Part shown: in pieces, positions 31,145 through 37,963 of the stretch
Layout of the letters: the number at the start of each line of letters is the position of its first letter
Position numbering within the stretch: position 1 is the stretch's first letter
NCBI GenBank assembly: GCA_035518635.1
Contig: DATIXI010000039.1
Coordinates: forward strand, 1-64,000
Source: AC-32 sp035518635
GTDB lineage: Bacteria > Actinomycetota > Thermoleophilia > Gaiellales > Gaiellaceae
Length of the DNA: 64,000 nt
Direction: 5' to 3'
Notes under the pieces: generated by a model
What the model was told of the DNA's origin: nothing
The model's input: only the letters and a program-made list of their open reading frames with translations
Databases searched by the model: none
Program-made: the position numbers and the translations under genes

Positions 31145-33672
31145 CCCAGCGCCCGCCGCAGCGCCTCCTCCGCCTTCGCGAGCGCGTCGTCGAGCTTCTC
31201 CGGGTTCTTCCCGCCGGCGCGCGCCATCGTCGCCCGGCCGCCTCCGCCGCCGCCGACCTCCGCCGCGGCCTCCTTGATCACGGCCACGGCGTCGAGCCGG
31301 CCCTCCAGCGAGTTGTCGAAGTTCGCGACGAGGTGCACGCGTCCGTCCTCGCTCGAGCCGAGCACCACAGCCGCCGGAGCCCGTTCCTGCTTGATCCGGT
31401 CGGACTCGGCCAGCAGCGCGTCCACGTCCACGCCGCTCGCGCGGCCGACATAGACGTTCACGCCGCCGATCTCCTCCTCCCTGCTCGGCTCCAGCCGCAC
31501 CTCGACCGGCGCCGCCTTCGCCGGCCCTTCCTTGCGCGCCCGCTCGAGCTCGCCGCGCAGCTCGTCCACCTCGCGCGCGCGCGCGTGAAGCAGCGCATAG
31601 GCCTCGCCCGAGGTGACCGCCTCGATCCGCCGCGTGCCCGACCCGATCGAGCTCTCCGAGAGGATCACGAACGGGCCGATCTCGGCCGTCGCGCGCACGT
31701 GCGTCCCGCCGCACAGCTCCCGTGAGTAGCCCGGGATCTCGACGAGGCGGACCTCATCGCCGTACTTCTCGCCGAAGAGCATCATCGCCCCGAGCCGCCG
31801 CGCCTCCTCGATCGGGACGATGAACGCGCGGACGGGCAGGTTCTCGAAGATCCGCTCGTTCACCTCGCGCTCGATCCGTTCCCGCTCCTCGGGCGCGACT
31901 GCCTGCGGATGCGTGAAGTCGAAGCGCAGCTTGTCCGGCCGCACCGCGGAGCCGGCCTGGCGCGCGTGCTCGCCGAGCACGTCCTGCAGCGCCTTGTGGA
32001 GGAGATGCGTCGCCGTGTGGTTCGCCATCGTCGGGAACCGCACCGCCCAGGGCACGACCGCGCGCACGCGCATCCCCGCCGAGAACCCCTCGCCCTCGAA
32101 CGTCAGTGCCTGGTCGTCGTCCGGCAGGCGCGTGGCCCCGACCAGCTCGGCCCGCGCGCCCGTCTCCTCGCTAACGATGTAGCCGGCGTCCGAGACCTGG
32201 CCGCCGCCCTCCGGGTAGAACGGCGACTGCTCGAGCTTCGCCTGGAAACGGCGGTCGCCGAGGTCCTCGTACGCAACGATCGCGGTGAGGACGTCCGTCT
32301 TCTCGTAGCCGACGAACTCGCTCCGCTGCTCGCCGCTCACGCGCACCTCGACCGTGGGAGCCGCCTTCCGCGACCGCTGGCGCTGCTCCTCCATCAGCCG
32401 CCGGAAGCCGTCCACGTCGACCGGCAGACCGCGCTCGCGGGCCAGCTCCTCGGTTAGCTCGAGCGGGAAGCCATAGGTGTCGTGCAGGCGAAACGCGTCG
32501 TCGCCAGCTATCGCTTCGATGTTCCCTCCCGCGACCTCCTCGAACAGCCGCAGGCCGCGGGCCAGCGTCTCGGAGAAGCGCTCCTCCTCCTCGCGGAGCA
32601 CGTCACGGATGACGCCCTGCCCCTCCTCGAGCTCGGGGTACGCGTGGCCCATCTGCTCGACGACCACGTCCGCGAGCTCGCTCAGAAACGGCGTCTCGAG
32701 CCCGATCCTCCCGGCCTGCAGCACGGCCCGCCTGACGATCCTGCGCATCACGTAGCCGCGCCCCTCGTTGGAAGGCGCGATTCCGTCGGCCGCCATGAAC
32801 GTCATCCCACGTCCGTGGTCGGCGAGAATCCGGTGCGCCTTCGTCGCCTGCTCGCTCTCGCCGTAGGCGACGCCGGACTGGGCCGCGATCCATTTCATGA
32901 TGTCCTGGTAGCCGTCGGTGTCGTAGACGGACTCGACGTCCTGCAGGATCCGCGCGCCGCGCTCGAGCCCGAGACCCGTGTCGATGTTCTGCTTCGGCAG
33001 CGGCGTCAGCGACCCGTCGGCGTGCAGCTCGAACTCCATGAAGACGAGATTCCAGAACTCGAGGAACCGCTCGCACTCGCAGCCGGGCGCGCACTCGGGC
33101 CGGCCGCAGCCGACCTCCTCGCCCCAGTCGTAGAACATCTCCGAGTCCGGCCCGCACGGCCCGGGGCCGCCGACCGACCAGAAGTTGTCGGCGCGCGGCA
33201 GCCGGACGATCCGGTCGGGCGGCACGCCCTTCTTCTCCCAGTGCGCGACGGCGACCTCGTCCTCGCCGAGGCCGAGCTCCGGGTCTCCCGCGAAGACGGT
33301 CACCCAGAACCGGTCGAAGTCGAGCTTCATGTGCTCGAAGACGAACTCCCAGGCCAGGTCGATCGCGCCTTCCTTGAAGTACTGGCCGAACGAGAAGTTG
33401 CCGAGCATCTCGAAGAACGTGAGGTGGTAGCCGTCGAGCCCCACTTCGTCGATGTCCGGAGTCCGGAACACCTTCTGCACGGTGGTCAGGAGCGGCGCGG
33501 GCGGCTCCTCCAGCCCGAGGAAGAACGGCATGAGCGGCTGCATCCCGGCCGAGACGAGCAGCGTCGAGCGATCGTCCGCACGCGGGATCAGCGGCGCCGA
33601 GGGCCTGAACGCGTGCCCCTTCGACTCGTAGAAGGCGCGGAATCCCGCGCGTAGCTCCGCAGTGGTGCGCAT
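31141..33672 (-). CDS. alaS: alanyl-tRNA synthetase
   Basis: Charges tRNA-Ala. The 843-residue protein contains the catalytic core (FRAFYESKGHAFRPSAPLIP, GMQPLMPFFLG, TFFEMLGNFSFGQYFKEGAI), the C-x-C/x-C cluster typical of bacterial AlaRS (CGRPECAPGCECERF), the editing domain zinc site ANHTATHLLHKALQDVLGEH with Cys/His in SRELCGGTHVRATAEIG, and the C-Ala domain with a glycine-rich EVGGGGGGRATMARAGGKNP. The ATG at 33672 is chosen because a TAGAAT hexamer ends 7 nt before it; the GTG just upstream would be only 4 nt away. Confidence 0.97.
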   Translation of the reverse strand: MRTTAELRAGFRAFYESKGHAFRPSAPLIPRADDRSTLLVSAGMQPLMPFFLGLEEPPAPLLTTVQKVFRTPDIDEVGLDGYHLTFFEMLGNFSFGQYFKEGAIDLAWEFVFEHMKLDFDRFWVTVFAGDPELGLGEDEVAVAHWEKKGVPPDRIVRLPRADNFWSVGGPGPCGPDSEMFYDWGEEVGCGRPECAPGCECERFLEFWNLVFMEFELHADGSLTPLPKQNIDTGLGLERGARILQDVESVYDTDGYQDIMKWIAAQSGVAYGESEQATKAHRILADHGRGMTFMAADGIAPSNEGRGYVMRRIVRRAVLQAGRIGLETPFLSELADVVVEQMGHAYPELEEGQGVIRDVLREEEERFSETLARGLRLFEEVAGGNIEAIAGDDAFRLHDTYGFPLELTEELARERGLPVDVDGFRRLMEEQRQRSRKAAPTVEVRVSGEQRSEFVGYEKTDVLTAIVAYEDLGDRRFQAKLEQSPFYPEGGGQVSDAGYIVSEETGARAELVGATRLPDDDQALTFEGEGFSAGMRVRAVVPWAVRFPTMANHTATHLLHKALQDVLGEHARQAGSAVRPDKLRFDFTHPQAVAPEERERIEREVNERIFENLPVRAFIVPIEEARRLGAMMLFGEKYGDEVRLVEIPGYSRELCGGTHVRATAEIGPFVILSESSIGSGTRRIEAVTSGEAYALLHARAREVDELRGELERARKEGPAKAAPVEVRLEPSREEEIGGVNVYVGRASGVDVDALLAESDRIKQERAPAAVVLGSSEDGRVHLVANFDNSLEGRLDAVAVIKEAAAEVGGGGGGRATMARAGGKNPEKLDDALAKAEEALRRALG

Positions 33673-33679
33673 CACCGTG

Positions 33680-33685
33680 ATTCTA
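33680..33685 (-). promoter_or_regulatory. -10 hexamer for alaS (leaderless)
   Basis: TAGAAT on the minus strand, 7 nt before the alaS ATG, in the 30-bp gap after mnmA. It would head the long alaS-ruvX-mltG-aro unit. Confidence 0.5.
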
Positions 33686-33702
33686 GGGACGCGTTCTGCC
33701 GG

Positions 33703-34956
33703 TCAGCCGCTCGCGCGGATGGTGCCCGCGCCGACGACCGCGTCGCCGTCGTAGAGCACCGCGGCCTGGCCCGGCGCGACCCCGTACGCGGGCTCGTCGA
33801 GGTGGAGGCGGAAGCCGCTTCCTTCCTCGTGGACAGCCGCGGAGACGGCAGGCGAGCGGTAGCGGAGCTTGACCTCGGCGCGGTCGACGGGAACGTGGAG
33901 CCTCCCGCGCGCGACGATCTCGTCGGTGGCGAGCGCCGGACGGGGGCCGACGACGACCGTGTTCGTGAGCGGCTCGCTCCGCAGCGCGTAGAGCGGCTCG
34001 CCTCCGGCGACGCCGAGGCCCTTGCGCTGCCCGGGCGTAAAGCGCCAGAAGCCGTCGTGGCGCCCGAGCTCGCGGCCCCGCTCGTCGATGACCGGCCCCT
34101 CGGCCACGGGAAGCCCGTGCCGCTCCAGGAACGCGCGGTAGTCGTCGCCCGCGAGGAAACAGGCCTCCTGGCTCTCGGCGCGGCCGGCCACCGCGAGCCC
34201 TGCGCTCGCCGCCTCCGCGCGAGTCTCGTCCTTCGTCTGCTCGCCGAGCGGGAACCAGATCCTGCCGAGCAGCCGCGGGTCGAGGCACGCGAGCATGTAC
34301 GACTGGTCTTTCAGCGGGTCGGCCGCGCGCGCGAGCAGCAACCGCCCCTTGTGCTCCAGTGAACGAGCGTAGTGGCCGGTCGCGAGCCGCTCGGCGCCGG
34401 CCCGCCGCGCGAACTCGAGCAGCTCGGCGAAGCGAAAGCTGCCGTTGCAGCGGATGCACGGGTTCGGCGTCTCTCCCTCCGCGTAGCCACGGATGAACGG
34501 CCCGACGACCGCGCGGCGGAACTCGTCGCGCAGGTCGAGCGTCACGTGTGGCAGCCCGAGCGAGTGGCACGTCGCGCGGGCGGCGATCACGGCCTCCGGA
34601 GAGCAGCAGGCGCGCTCGGCATCGGGCCCGCGAGGGTCGAGCCAGAGCCGGAGTGTCACACCGATCGCGTCGGGCCCAGCGCGCAGGAGCGCGACCGCGC
34701 TGTCCACGCCCCCGCTCATCGCAACCGCGACGCGGCCGGGCTTCGGCGGCGCAGAGAAGATCGGGCCGAGCGCGTTCGCGAGCGCATCGACCGCGAGCTC
34801 GTCGCCGCCGACCGCCGCCGCCTCGAGCAGCGTCAGCCCCTCGAGCGGGCGCTCGAGCCCTTCGGCCTCCGAGCCGACGATGCGCTCGCCGTCGACGACC
34901 AGCCGGACTATCGCCCAGCGGCCGTTCCGCGAAGAGTCTCCGACGACCTCGATCAT
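33703..34956 (-). CDS. mnmA: tRNA-specific 2-thiouridylase MnmA with N-terminal extension
   Basis: Installs s2U34 in Lys, Glu and Gln tRNAs. The core begins near residue 74: VAVAMSGGVDSAVALLR (PP-loop), TPNPCIRCNGSFRFAEL with the first catalytic Cys, LATGHYARS, KDQSYMLACLDPRLLGRIWF, ESQEACFLAG with the second Cys, GQRKGLGVAGGEPLY and the C-terminal beta barrel. Both catalytic Cys are present. The first 73 residues are extra (IVRLVVDGERIVGSEAEGLE, GLTLLEAAAVGGDELAVDAL) and recall the IscU/NifU scaffold fold without its Cys residues; this is a tentative reading. TAGCCT lies 6 nt before the ATG. Confidence 0.93.
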   Translation of the reverse strand: MIEVVGDSSRNGRWAIVRLVVDGERIVGSEAEGLERPLEGLTLLEAAAVGGDELAVDALANALGPIFSAPPKPGRVAVAMSGGVDSAVALLRAGPDAIGVTLRLWLDPRGPDAERACCSPEAVIAARATCHSLGLPHVTLDLRDEFRRAVVGPFIRGYAEGETPNPCIRCNGSFRFAELLEFARRAGAERLATGHYARSLEHKGRLLLARAADPLKDQSYMLACLDPRLLGRIWFPLGEQTKDETRAEAASAGLAVAGRAESQEACFLAGDDYRAFLERHGLPVAEGPVIDERGRELGRHDGFWRFTPGQRKGLGVAGGEPLYALRSEPLTNTVVVGPRPALATDEIVARGRLHVPVDRAEVKLRYRSPAVSAAVHEEGSGFRLHLDEPAYGVAPGQAAVLYDGDAVVGAGTIRASG

Positions 34957-34962
34957 GAGCCC

Positions 34963-34968
34963 AGGCTA
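34963..34968 (-). promoter_or_regulatory. -10 hexamer for mnmA (leaderless)
   Basis: TAGCCT on the minus strand, 6 nt before the mnmA ATG, downstream of the candidate structured RNA. Confidence 0.5.
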
Positions 34969-35024
34969 GCGACCCTGGCGATCGCGTCGTCCGGCGGTCA
35001 CAGCATGGCCCGCTCACCGGGGCC

Positions 35025-35220
35025 GAGCAGAAGAACGGGGGAACCGGGGTCCCCCCGCTCCTACTCCACCCTGCCGCTGTCCTGAGCCCGCTTGCGAACC
35101 TGGACTAGCCAGGTGGGTGCCGCGTCGCCTCCGGTGCCTTGGCACCTCGGGTCGAACTACAGCTCCCTCTGCGTTGGTGTTGGTTCTACTTTGAGACCCA
35201 GGCCACGCACAGGGTCGAGC
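35025..35220 (-). ncRNA. candidate structured RNA of about 196 nt (6S-like architecture)
   Basis: The 284-bp gap upstream of mnmA has no coding frame but strong RNA-type structure on the minus strand. A TAAAGT hexamer (35232-35227) puts a transcript start at about 35220, exactly where a closing stem begins: GCTC-G-ACCCTG near the 5' end pairs with CAGGGT-G-GAGT (35073-35063). Then, across a 7x7 internal loop, CCTGGGTCT pairs with GGGCTCAGG over 9 consecutive positions (with G-U pairs). Inside is an open A/C-rich 5' strand, hairpin GGTGC-CAAG-GCACC, and on the 3' side hairpin CCTGG-CTAGT-CCAGG. A long terminator-like hairpin (35025-35066, CGGGGG/CCCCCG core) follows. Size, end pairing and central bubble resemble 6S RNA; identity is unproven. 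Confidence 0.45.
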
Positions 35221-35226
35221 ACGCTC

Positions 35227-35232
35227 ACTTTA
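35227..35232 (-). promoter_or_regulatory. -10 hexamer for the candidate structured RNA
   Basis: TAAAGT on the minus strand, 6 nt before the first base of the closing stem at 35220. A TTGACA nearby overlaps the stop codon of the upstream gene but is only 6 nt from TAAAGT, so it is not its -35. Confidence 0.4.
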
Positions 35233-35240
35233 ACGAGATG

Positions 35241-35672
35241 TCAACCGGTCGAGGTTCCGGCGAAGACCCAGCGGACCTGCTGGACGCCGTCGAGCCCGAG
35301 CTTCTCGGCGAGCTTGGGCGTCAGCTCGAACCGGCGCCCCGGTGGCACCGGCCGGTGCTCGATCACCTGCGTGAGCACCTGCGGGCTGCTCTTGTAGGAC
35401 ATGTACAGCTTGATCCCACACGGGAGGACGGAGTCGGTGATCCCGATCGTGTTCGGGCGCAGGATGATCCCGCAGTTCGTCCGCCGGCCGAAGCGGGCAG
35501 CGGTCGCGCCGGCCAGGCTCGTCCGCCAGTGGCCGCCGTCGAGCGTCACCGGCTGGAGCAGGCTCCGCGTCTTCGCCTGGCCTCCGTGCGAGGTGAGCGC
35601 CAGTGCGACGATCGCCGCGAGCAGCGCGATCGCAGCCAGCGCGACCTCCCGCTGGGCGACCGCCGCGGTCAG
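35241..35672 (-). CDS. membrane-anchored RlpA-like double-psi beta-barrel protein
   Basis: A 143-residue protein if started at CTG 35672, which overlaps the TGA of the upstream gene (CTGA). This start includes an N-terminal transmembrane segment, VALAAIALLAAIVALALTSH, that a GTG start at 35549 would lose; no ATG, GTG or TTG lies in frame between. The outer domain follows the RlpA/expansin pattern: FGRRTNCGIILRPNTIGITD, VLPCGIKLYMSY, EHRPVPPGRRFELTPKLAEK. The His and Asp of RlpA lytic transglycosylases are replaced (Ser in TDSVLPCG, Glu in RRFELT), so enzymatic activity is doubtful. The two Cys could form a disulfide. It ends a four-gene envelope-type operon. Confidence 0.7.
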   Translation of the reverse strand: MTAAVAQREVALAAIALLAAIVALALTSHGGQAKTRSLLQPVTLDGGHWRTSLAGATAARFGRRTNCGIILRPNTIGITDSVLPCGIKLYMSYKSSPQVLTQVIEHRPVPPGRRFELTPKLAEKLGLDGVQQVRWVFAGTSTG

Positions 35673-36346
35673 GCCGGCCTCTCCGCCATCGACCAGGTCA
35701 GATCCGCCCCGAAAGCCTCGCGCACGAGCGGGTCGAACTCGACCGGCAGGTCGCCGGAGGGATCCGCGAACTGGCGCAGGTTCAGCAGGAGCAGCGCGCG
35801 CTCCTCGTCACGGGCGCGGTCGCGGCCCTCTGTCTCGGCGGCGACCTTCTCGAGCTCCCAGACGTTCCATTCGCGCGGGGTCTGGTCTCGCTGGACGAGC
35901 GGGACGACCACCTCGGGCTCGGGCTCCGGCTCGGGTTCGGGCTCTGGCTCTGGCTCGGGCTCAGGAGCCGGTAGGGCCGCCAGCGCCACCGGCTCGGGCT
36001 CTGGCTCGGGTTCGGGTTCGGGCTCCGGTTCGGGTTCGGGTTCGGACTCTGGTTCAGGCTCTGGCTCTGGTTCGGGCTCCGGCTCGACCTCGGCGACCGG
36101 GGCTTCCTCGGGAGCAGGCTCCGGCCCGGGCTCCTCAACCTCGGCCTCCGCATCTTCCTCGTCCTCGTGGGCCGCCGCGCTCGACCGCGCTTCGCTCCGC
36201 TCGACGATCGCCACCAGGAGCCAGGCGCAGAACATGATCGCGGCGATCCAGATCCACCCCAGCCCAGCGAGCCCGACGGCTGCCGCAACCAGGATCAGGA
36301 ACCCCGCTTCGAGCAGGAACCTCACCAGCGGAATGTGGATCTTCAC
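35669..36346 (-). CDS. membrane protein with Glu-Pro repeat tail (paralog 2)
   Basis: A 225-residue protein with two closely spaced hydrophobic segments at the N-terminus (about residues 10-28 and 30-48: LLEAGFLILVAAAVGLAGLG and WIWIAAIMFCAWLLVAIVER). A long acidic, proline-rich tail dominated by Glu-Pro dipeptides follows (about residues 88-145), then a folded-looking end (REWNVWELEKVAAETEGRDR). It is paralogous in layout to the gene upstream. An (EP)n stretch forms a stiff extended rod, as in TonB-like spacers, but nothing else here suggests TonB. The hydrophobic hairpin is followed by VER/AEL-type sequence in both paralogs. Function unknown. ATGA overlap with the upstream paralog. Confidence 0.75.
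   Translation of the reverse strand: MKIHIPLVRFLLEAGFLILVAAAVGLAGLGWIWIAAIMFCAWLLVAIVERSEARSSAAAHEDEEDAEAEVEEPGPEPAPEEAPVAEVEPEPEPEPEPEPESEPEPEPEPEPEPEPEPEPVALAALPAPEPEPEPEPEPEPEPEPEVVVPLVQRDQTPREWNVWELEKVAAETEGRDRARDEERALLLLNLRQFADPSGDLPVEFDPLVREAFGADLTWSMAERPA
35911..36085 (-). repeat. in-frame GAG-CC(N) (Glu-Pro) hexanucleotide repeat
   Basis: Tandem, imperfect 6-bp units encoding Glu-Pro, interrupted once by Glu-Ser and once by VALAALPA. Third-position variation (C, G, A) shows it is not a recent slippage product. Such tracts are prone to length change and should be checked between strains. Confidence 0.8.
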
Positions 36347-36966
36347 CTCCGGGTCTCCTCCGGCTCGACCCGCTCGTCGTCAGGGCCGCTCGAGCCGAAC
36401 AGCTCGGCCACCTCCTTCGACGCGCGGCTCGCCTCCGCTGTCGTGCGCCGCGGAAGCAGCTTCACGTGCCGCGGCGGCTCGGGAGGCTCGGGCTCGGGCT
36501 CCTGCGAGCGACGCCGCAGTCGGAAGCGGCGGCGCGGCCGCGGTTCCTGGACCGGCGCCTCCTCGGCAGGAGCCGCCTCGGGCTCGCCGGCCGCCTCGAC
36601 CTCAGCGGGCTCCGGCTCGGGCTCCGGCTCGAGGTGCTCCGGTTCTTCCTCGGGCTCCCGCCCCTCCGGCCGCTCGGGCGGTGCGACCACCGTGCGCTCT
36701 TCGGGCCGCGGCCGGAAGATGCGCTCCTCCTCCTCGGCTTCCTCCTCTTCTTCCTCCTCCCGCTTCGCGGTGGGCAGCAGGTACGAGACCGGCGAGCGGT
36801 CGATCCGCTCGGCCGTCAGCTCCGCGAGCGCAACCAGCAGCCACGCGGCGGCCATCACGATCACGATGTAGAGGGGCCTGAGGTGCGCGAGCCCCGCGGC
36901 CACGGCGAGCACGACGAGGAACAGAGCCTCGAGCGCGAACCGGACTCCCAGCCGGCGCGGAAGCAC
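36343..36966 (-). CDS. membrane protein with acidic proline-rich tail (paralog 1)
   Basis: A 207-residue protein of the same plan as its downstream neighbour: N-terminal hairpin of two hydrophobic segments (ALEALFLVVLAVAAGLAHLR and LYIVIVMAAAWLLVALAELT), a Glu-run (residues about 71-80), PEPEPEPAEVEA-type repeats, an Arg-rich patch (RPRRRFRLRRRSQEP) and a short C-terminal segment (AEASRASKEVAELFGSSGPD). It is probably a tandem duplicate that has diverged. The basic patch could bind an anionic surface such as nucleic acid or membrane lipid (inference). GTG start 6 nt after TAGGCT. Confidence 0.75.
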   Translation of the reverse strand: MLPRRLGVRFALEALFLVVLAVAAGLAHLRPLYIVIVMAAAWLLVALAELTAERIDRSPVSYLLPTAKREEEEEEEAEEEERIFRPRPEERTVVAPPERPEGREPEEEPEHLEPEPEPEPAEVEAAGEPEAAPAEEAPVQEPRPRRRFRLRRRSQEPEPEPPEPPRHVKLLPRRTTAEASRASKEVAELFGSSGPDDERVEPEETRR

Positions 36967-36972
36967 GCGGAG

Positions 36973-36978
36973 AGCCTA
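36973..36978 (-). promoter_or_regulatory. -10 hexamer for the paralog pair, built on a stop codon
   Basis: TAGGCT on the minus strand begins with the TAG stop of the upstream coiled-coil gene and ends 6 nt before the GTG at 36966. Confidence 0.45.
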
Positions 36979-37884
36979 GCCGCTGCTGTCGTCGTCCTCT
37001 GTCTCCGCCTCGGGCGGAGAGGGCGGCGACGGACCCGGCGAGACGGGCGGCGAGAGAGGCGGCTCGGACGAGCCCGTGTCCTCGGCCTCGGGCGCAGCCT
37101 CGGCCGGCGCGTCTCTCGGCCCGCGCAGCGCCGATGCCGGTTCGGCTTCTCCCCCTCGAGCCGCCTGGCCGGATGCTTCCACCGAGTCCACGATCGACTG
37201 GGCGACTCGGCCGATCGCCTCGTCGCCGAGGCCGGCAGCGCCCAGGAGCTGCTCGGCGCCTTCCTGGGCGCGCCTGATGATCGCGGCTGCCTGCGACCGG
37301 GACCACTCGAGCGTCTTCTCGACCTCGGCGCGGGCCGAGTTCGTCAGCTCCGTTGCCTGGTGGCGGGACTGCTCGAGCAGCCGGGCCGCGCGCGACTCGG
37401 CCTCCTTGATCTCCTGGGCCGCGTGCTGCTGCGCCTCCTGCACGGTCTTGCGTGCCTCGGCCTTCGCGGCGTTCAGCATCTCGGCCCGCTGGCGCTCGCT
37501 CTCGTTGCGGTAGCGCTCCACGTCGCTCTCGTGCTCCTGGAGGTCGCTCTGCTTCCGCGAGACCTCCTCCTCGGTACGGCGGAGCTGGGCGGCGGACGCG
37601 TTCTGGGCGTCGCGCTCGATCGTGTCGGCCATCTCAGCCGCAGCGCGGATGAGGTGCAGCGCGTCCATCCGGACGGCGTGCCCGGTCGGCTCGATCCCGC
37701 TCTGCCCGGCTGCCTGGAGCACGCGCAGTTGAACCTGGAGCTGCGTCGCATGCCGCCGGAACGCCTCGAATGCCTCACTGACCTTTTCGCGGTCGTAGCC
37801 GTCTCGCTCGCTCGGCAAGTCTTCCACGCGTGGCAGCGACGTCAGCGCCGGTGCCTGCGCTCGCTCAGAACCTTCGGGTGCCAT
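36976..37884 (-). CDS. coiled-coil (DivIVA-like) protein
   Basis: A 302-residue cytoplasmic protein. Residues 1-35 are unstructured, 35-75 helical (KVSEAFEAFRRHATQLQVQL), about 80-215 a continuous coiled coil (RKQSDLQEHESDVERYRNES, EARKTVQEAQQHAAQEIKEA), then GAEQLLGAAGLGDEAIGRVA and a proline/serine-rich acidic tail from about 240. The pattern is reminiscent of DivIVA/Wag31-type or septum-associated scaffold proteins, but the N-terminal DivIVA membrane-binding motif is not recognised. It heads the envelope-type cluster (coil, two paralogs, RlpA-like). A CATACT hexamer at 37927-37932 and an AGGAGG 13 nt before the ATG are weak expression signals. Confidence 0.7.
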   Translation of the reverse strand: MAPEGSERAQAPALTSLPRVEDLPSERDGYDREKVSEAFEAFRRHATQLQVQLRVLQAAGQSGIEPTGHAVRMDALHLIRAAAEMADTIERDAQNASAAQLRRTEEEVSRKQSDLQEHESDVERYRNESERQRAEMLNAAKAEARKTVQEAQQHAAQEIKEAESRAARLLEQSRHQATELTNSARAEVEKTLEWSRSQAAAIIRRAQEGAEQLLGAAGLGDEAIGRVAQSIVDSVEASGQAARGGEAEPASALRGPRDAPAEAAPEAEDTGSSEPPLSPPVSPGPSPPSPPEAETEDDDSSG

Positions 37885-37963
37885 CCGCTTCCGTTCGCCT
37901 CCTGTTCGACCTTGCTCTTCGCCAGCAGTATGACTGCTCTATCGGCTCGCGCCGACCTTCCCG

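Noticed and set aside
35063..35090. AGGGTGG string upstream of mnmA/alaS as a T-box riboswitch
   Set aside because: Only AGGGTGG matches the T-box consensus; the following NACCGCG is absent and no specifier stem was found. The closing-stem RNA model explains the string better.
35080..35100. TTCGCAAGCGGGC, which I recall also occurring in E. coli 6S RNA
   Set aside because: In E. coli it would be on the 5' strand of the RNA, here on the 3' strand, so the match is probably chance and is not used as evidence for 6S identity.
35020..35160. Plus-strand c-di-AMP (ydaO-type) riboswitch in front of a cell-wall gene
   Set aside because: CGGGGGAACCGGGG is suggestive, but the downstream conserved segments of that class are missing and the RlpA-like gene is on the other strand.
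35911..36085. Glu-Pro repeat protein as TonB
   Set aside because: No C-terminal TonB domain and no outer-membrane system in this lineage; the resemblance is only the low-complexity spacer.
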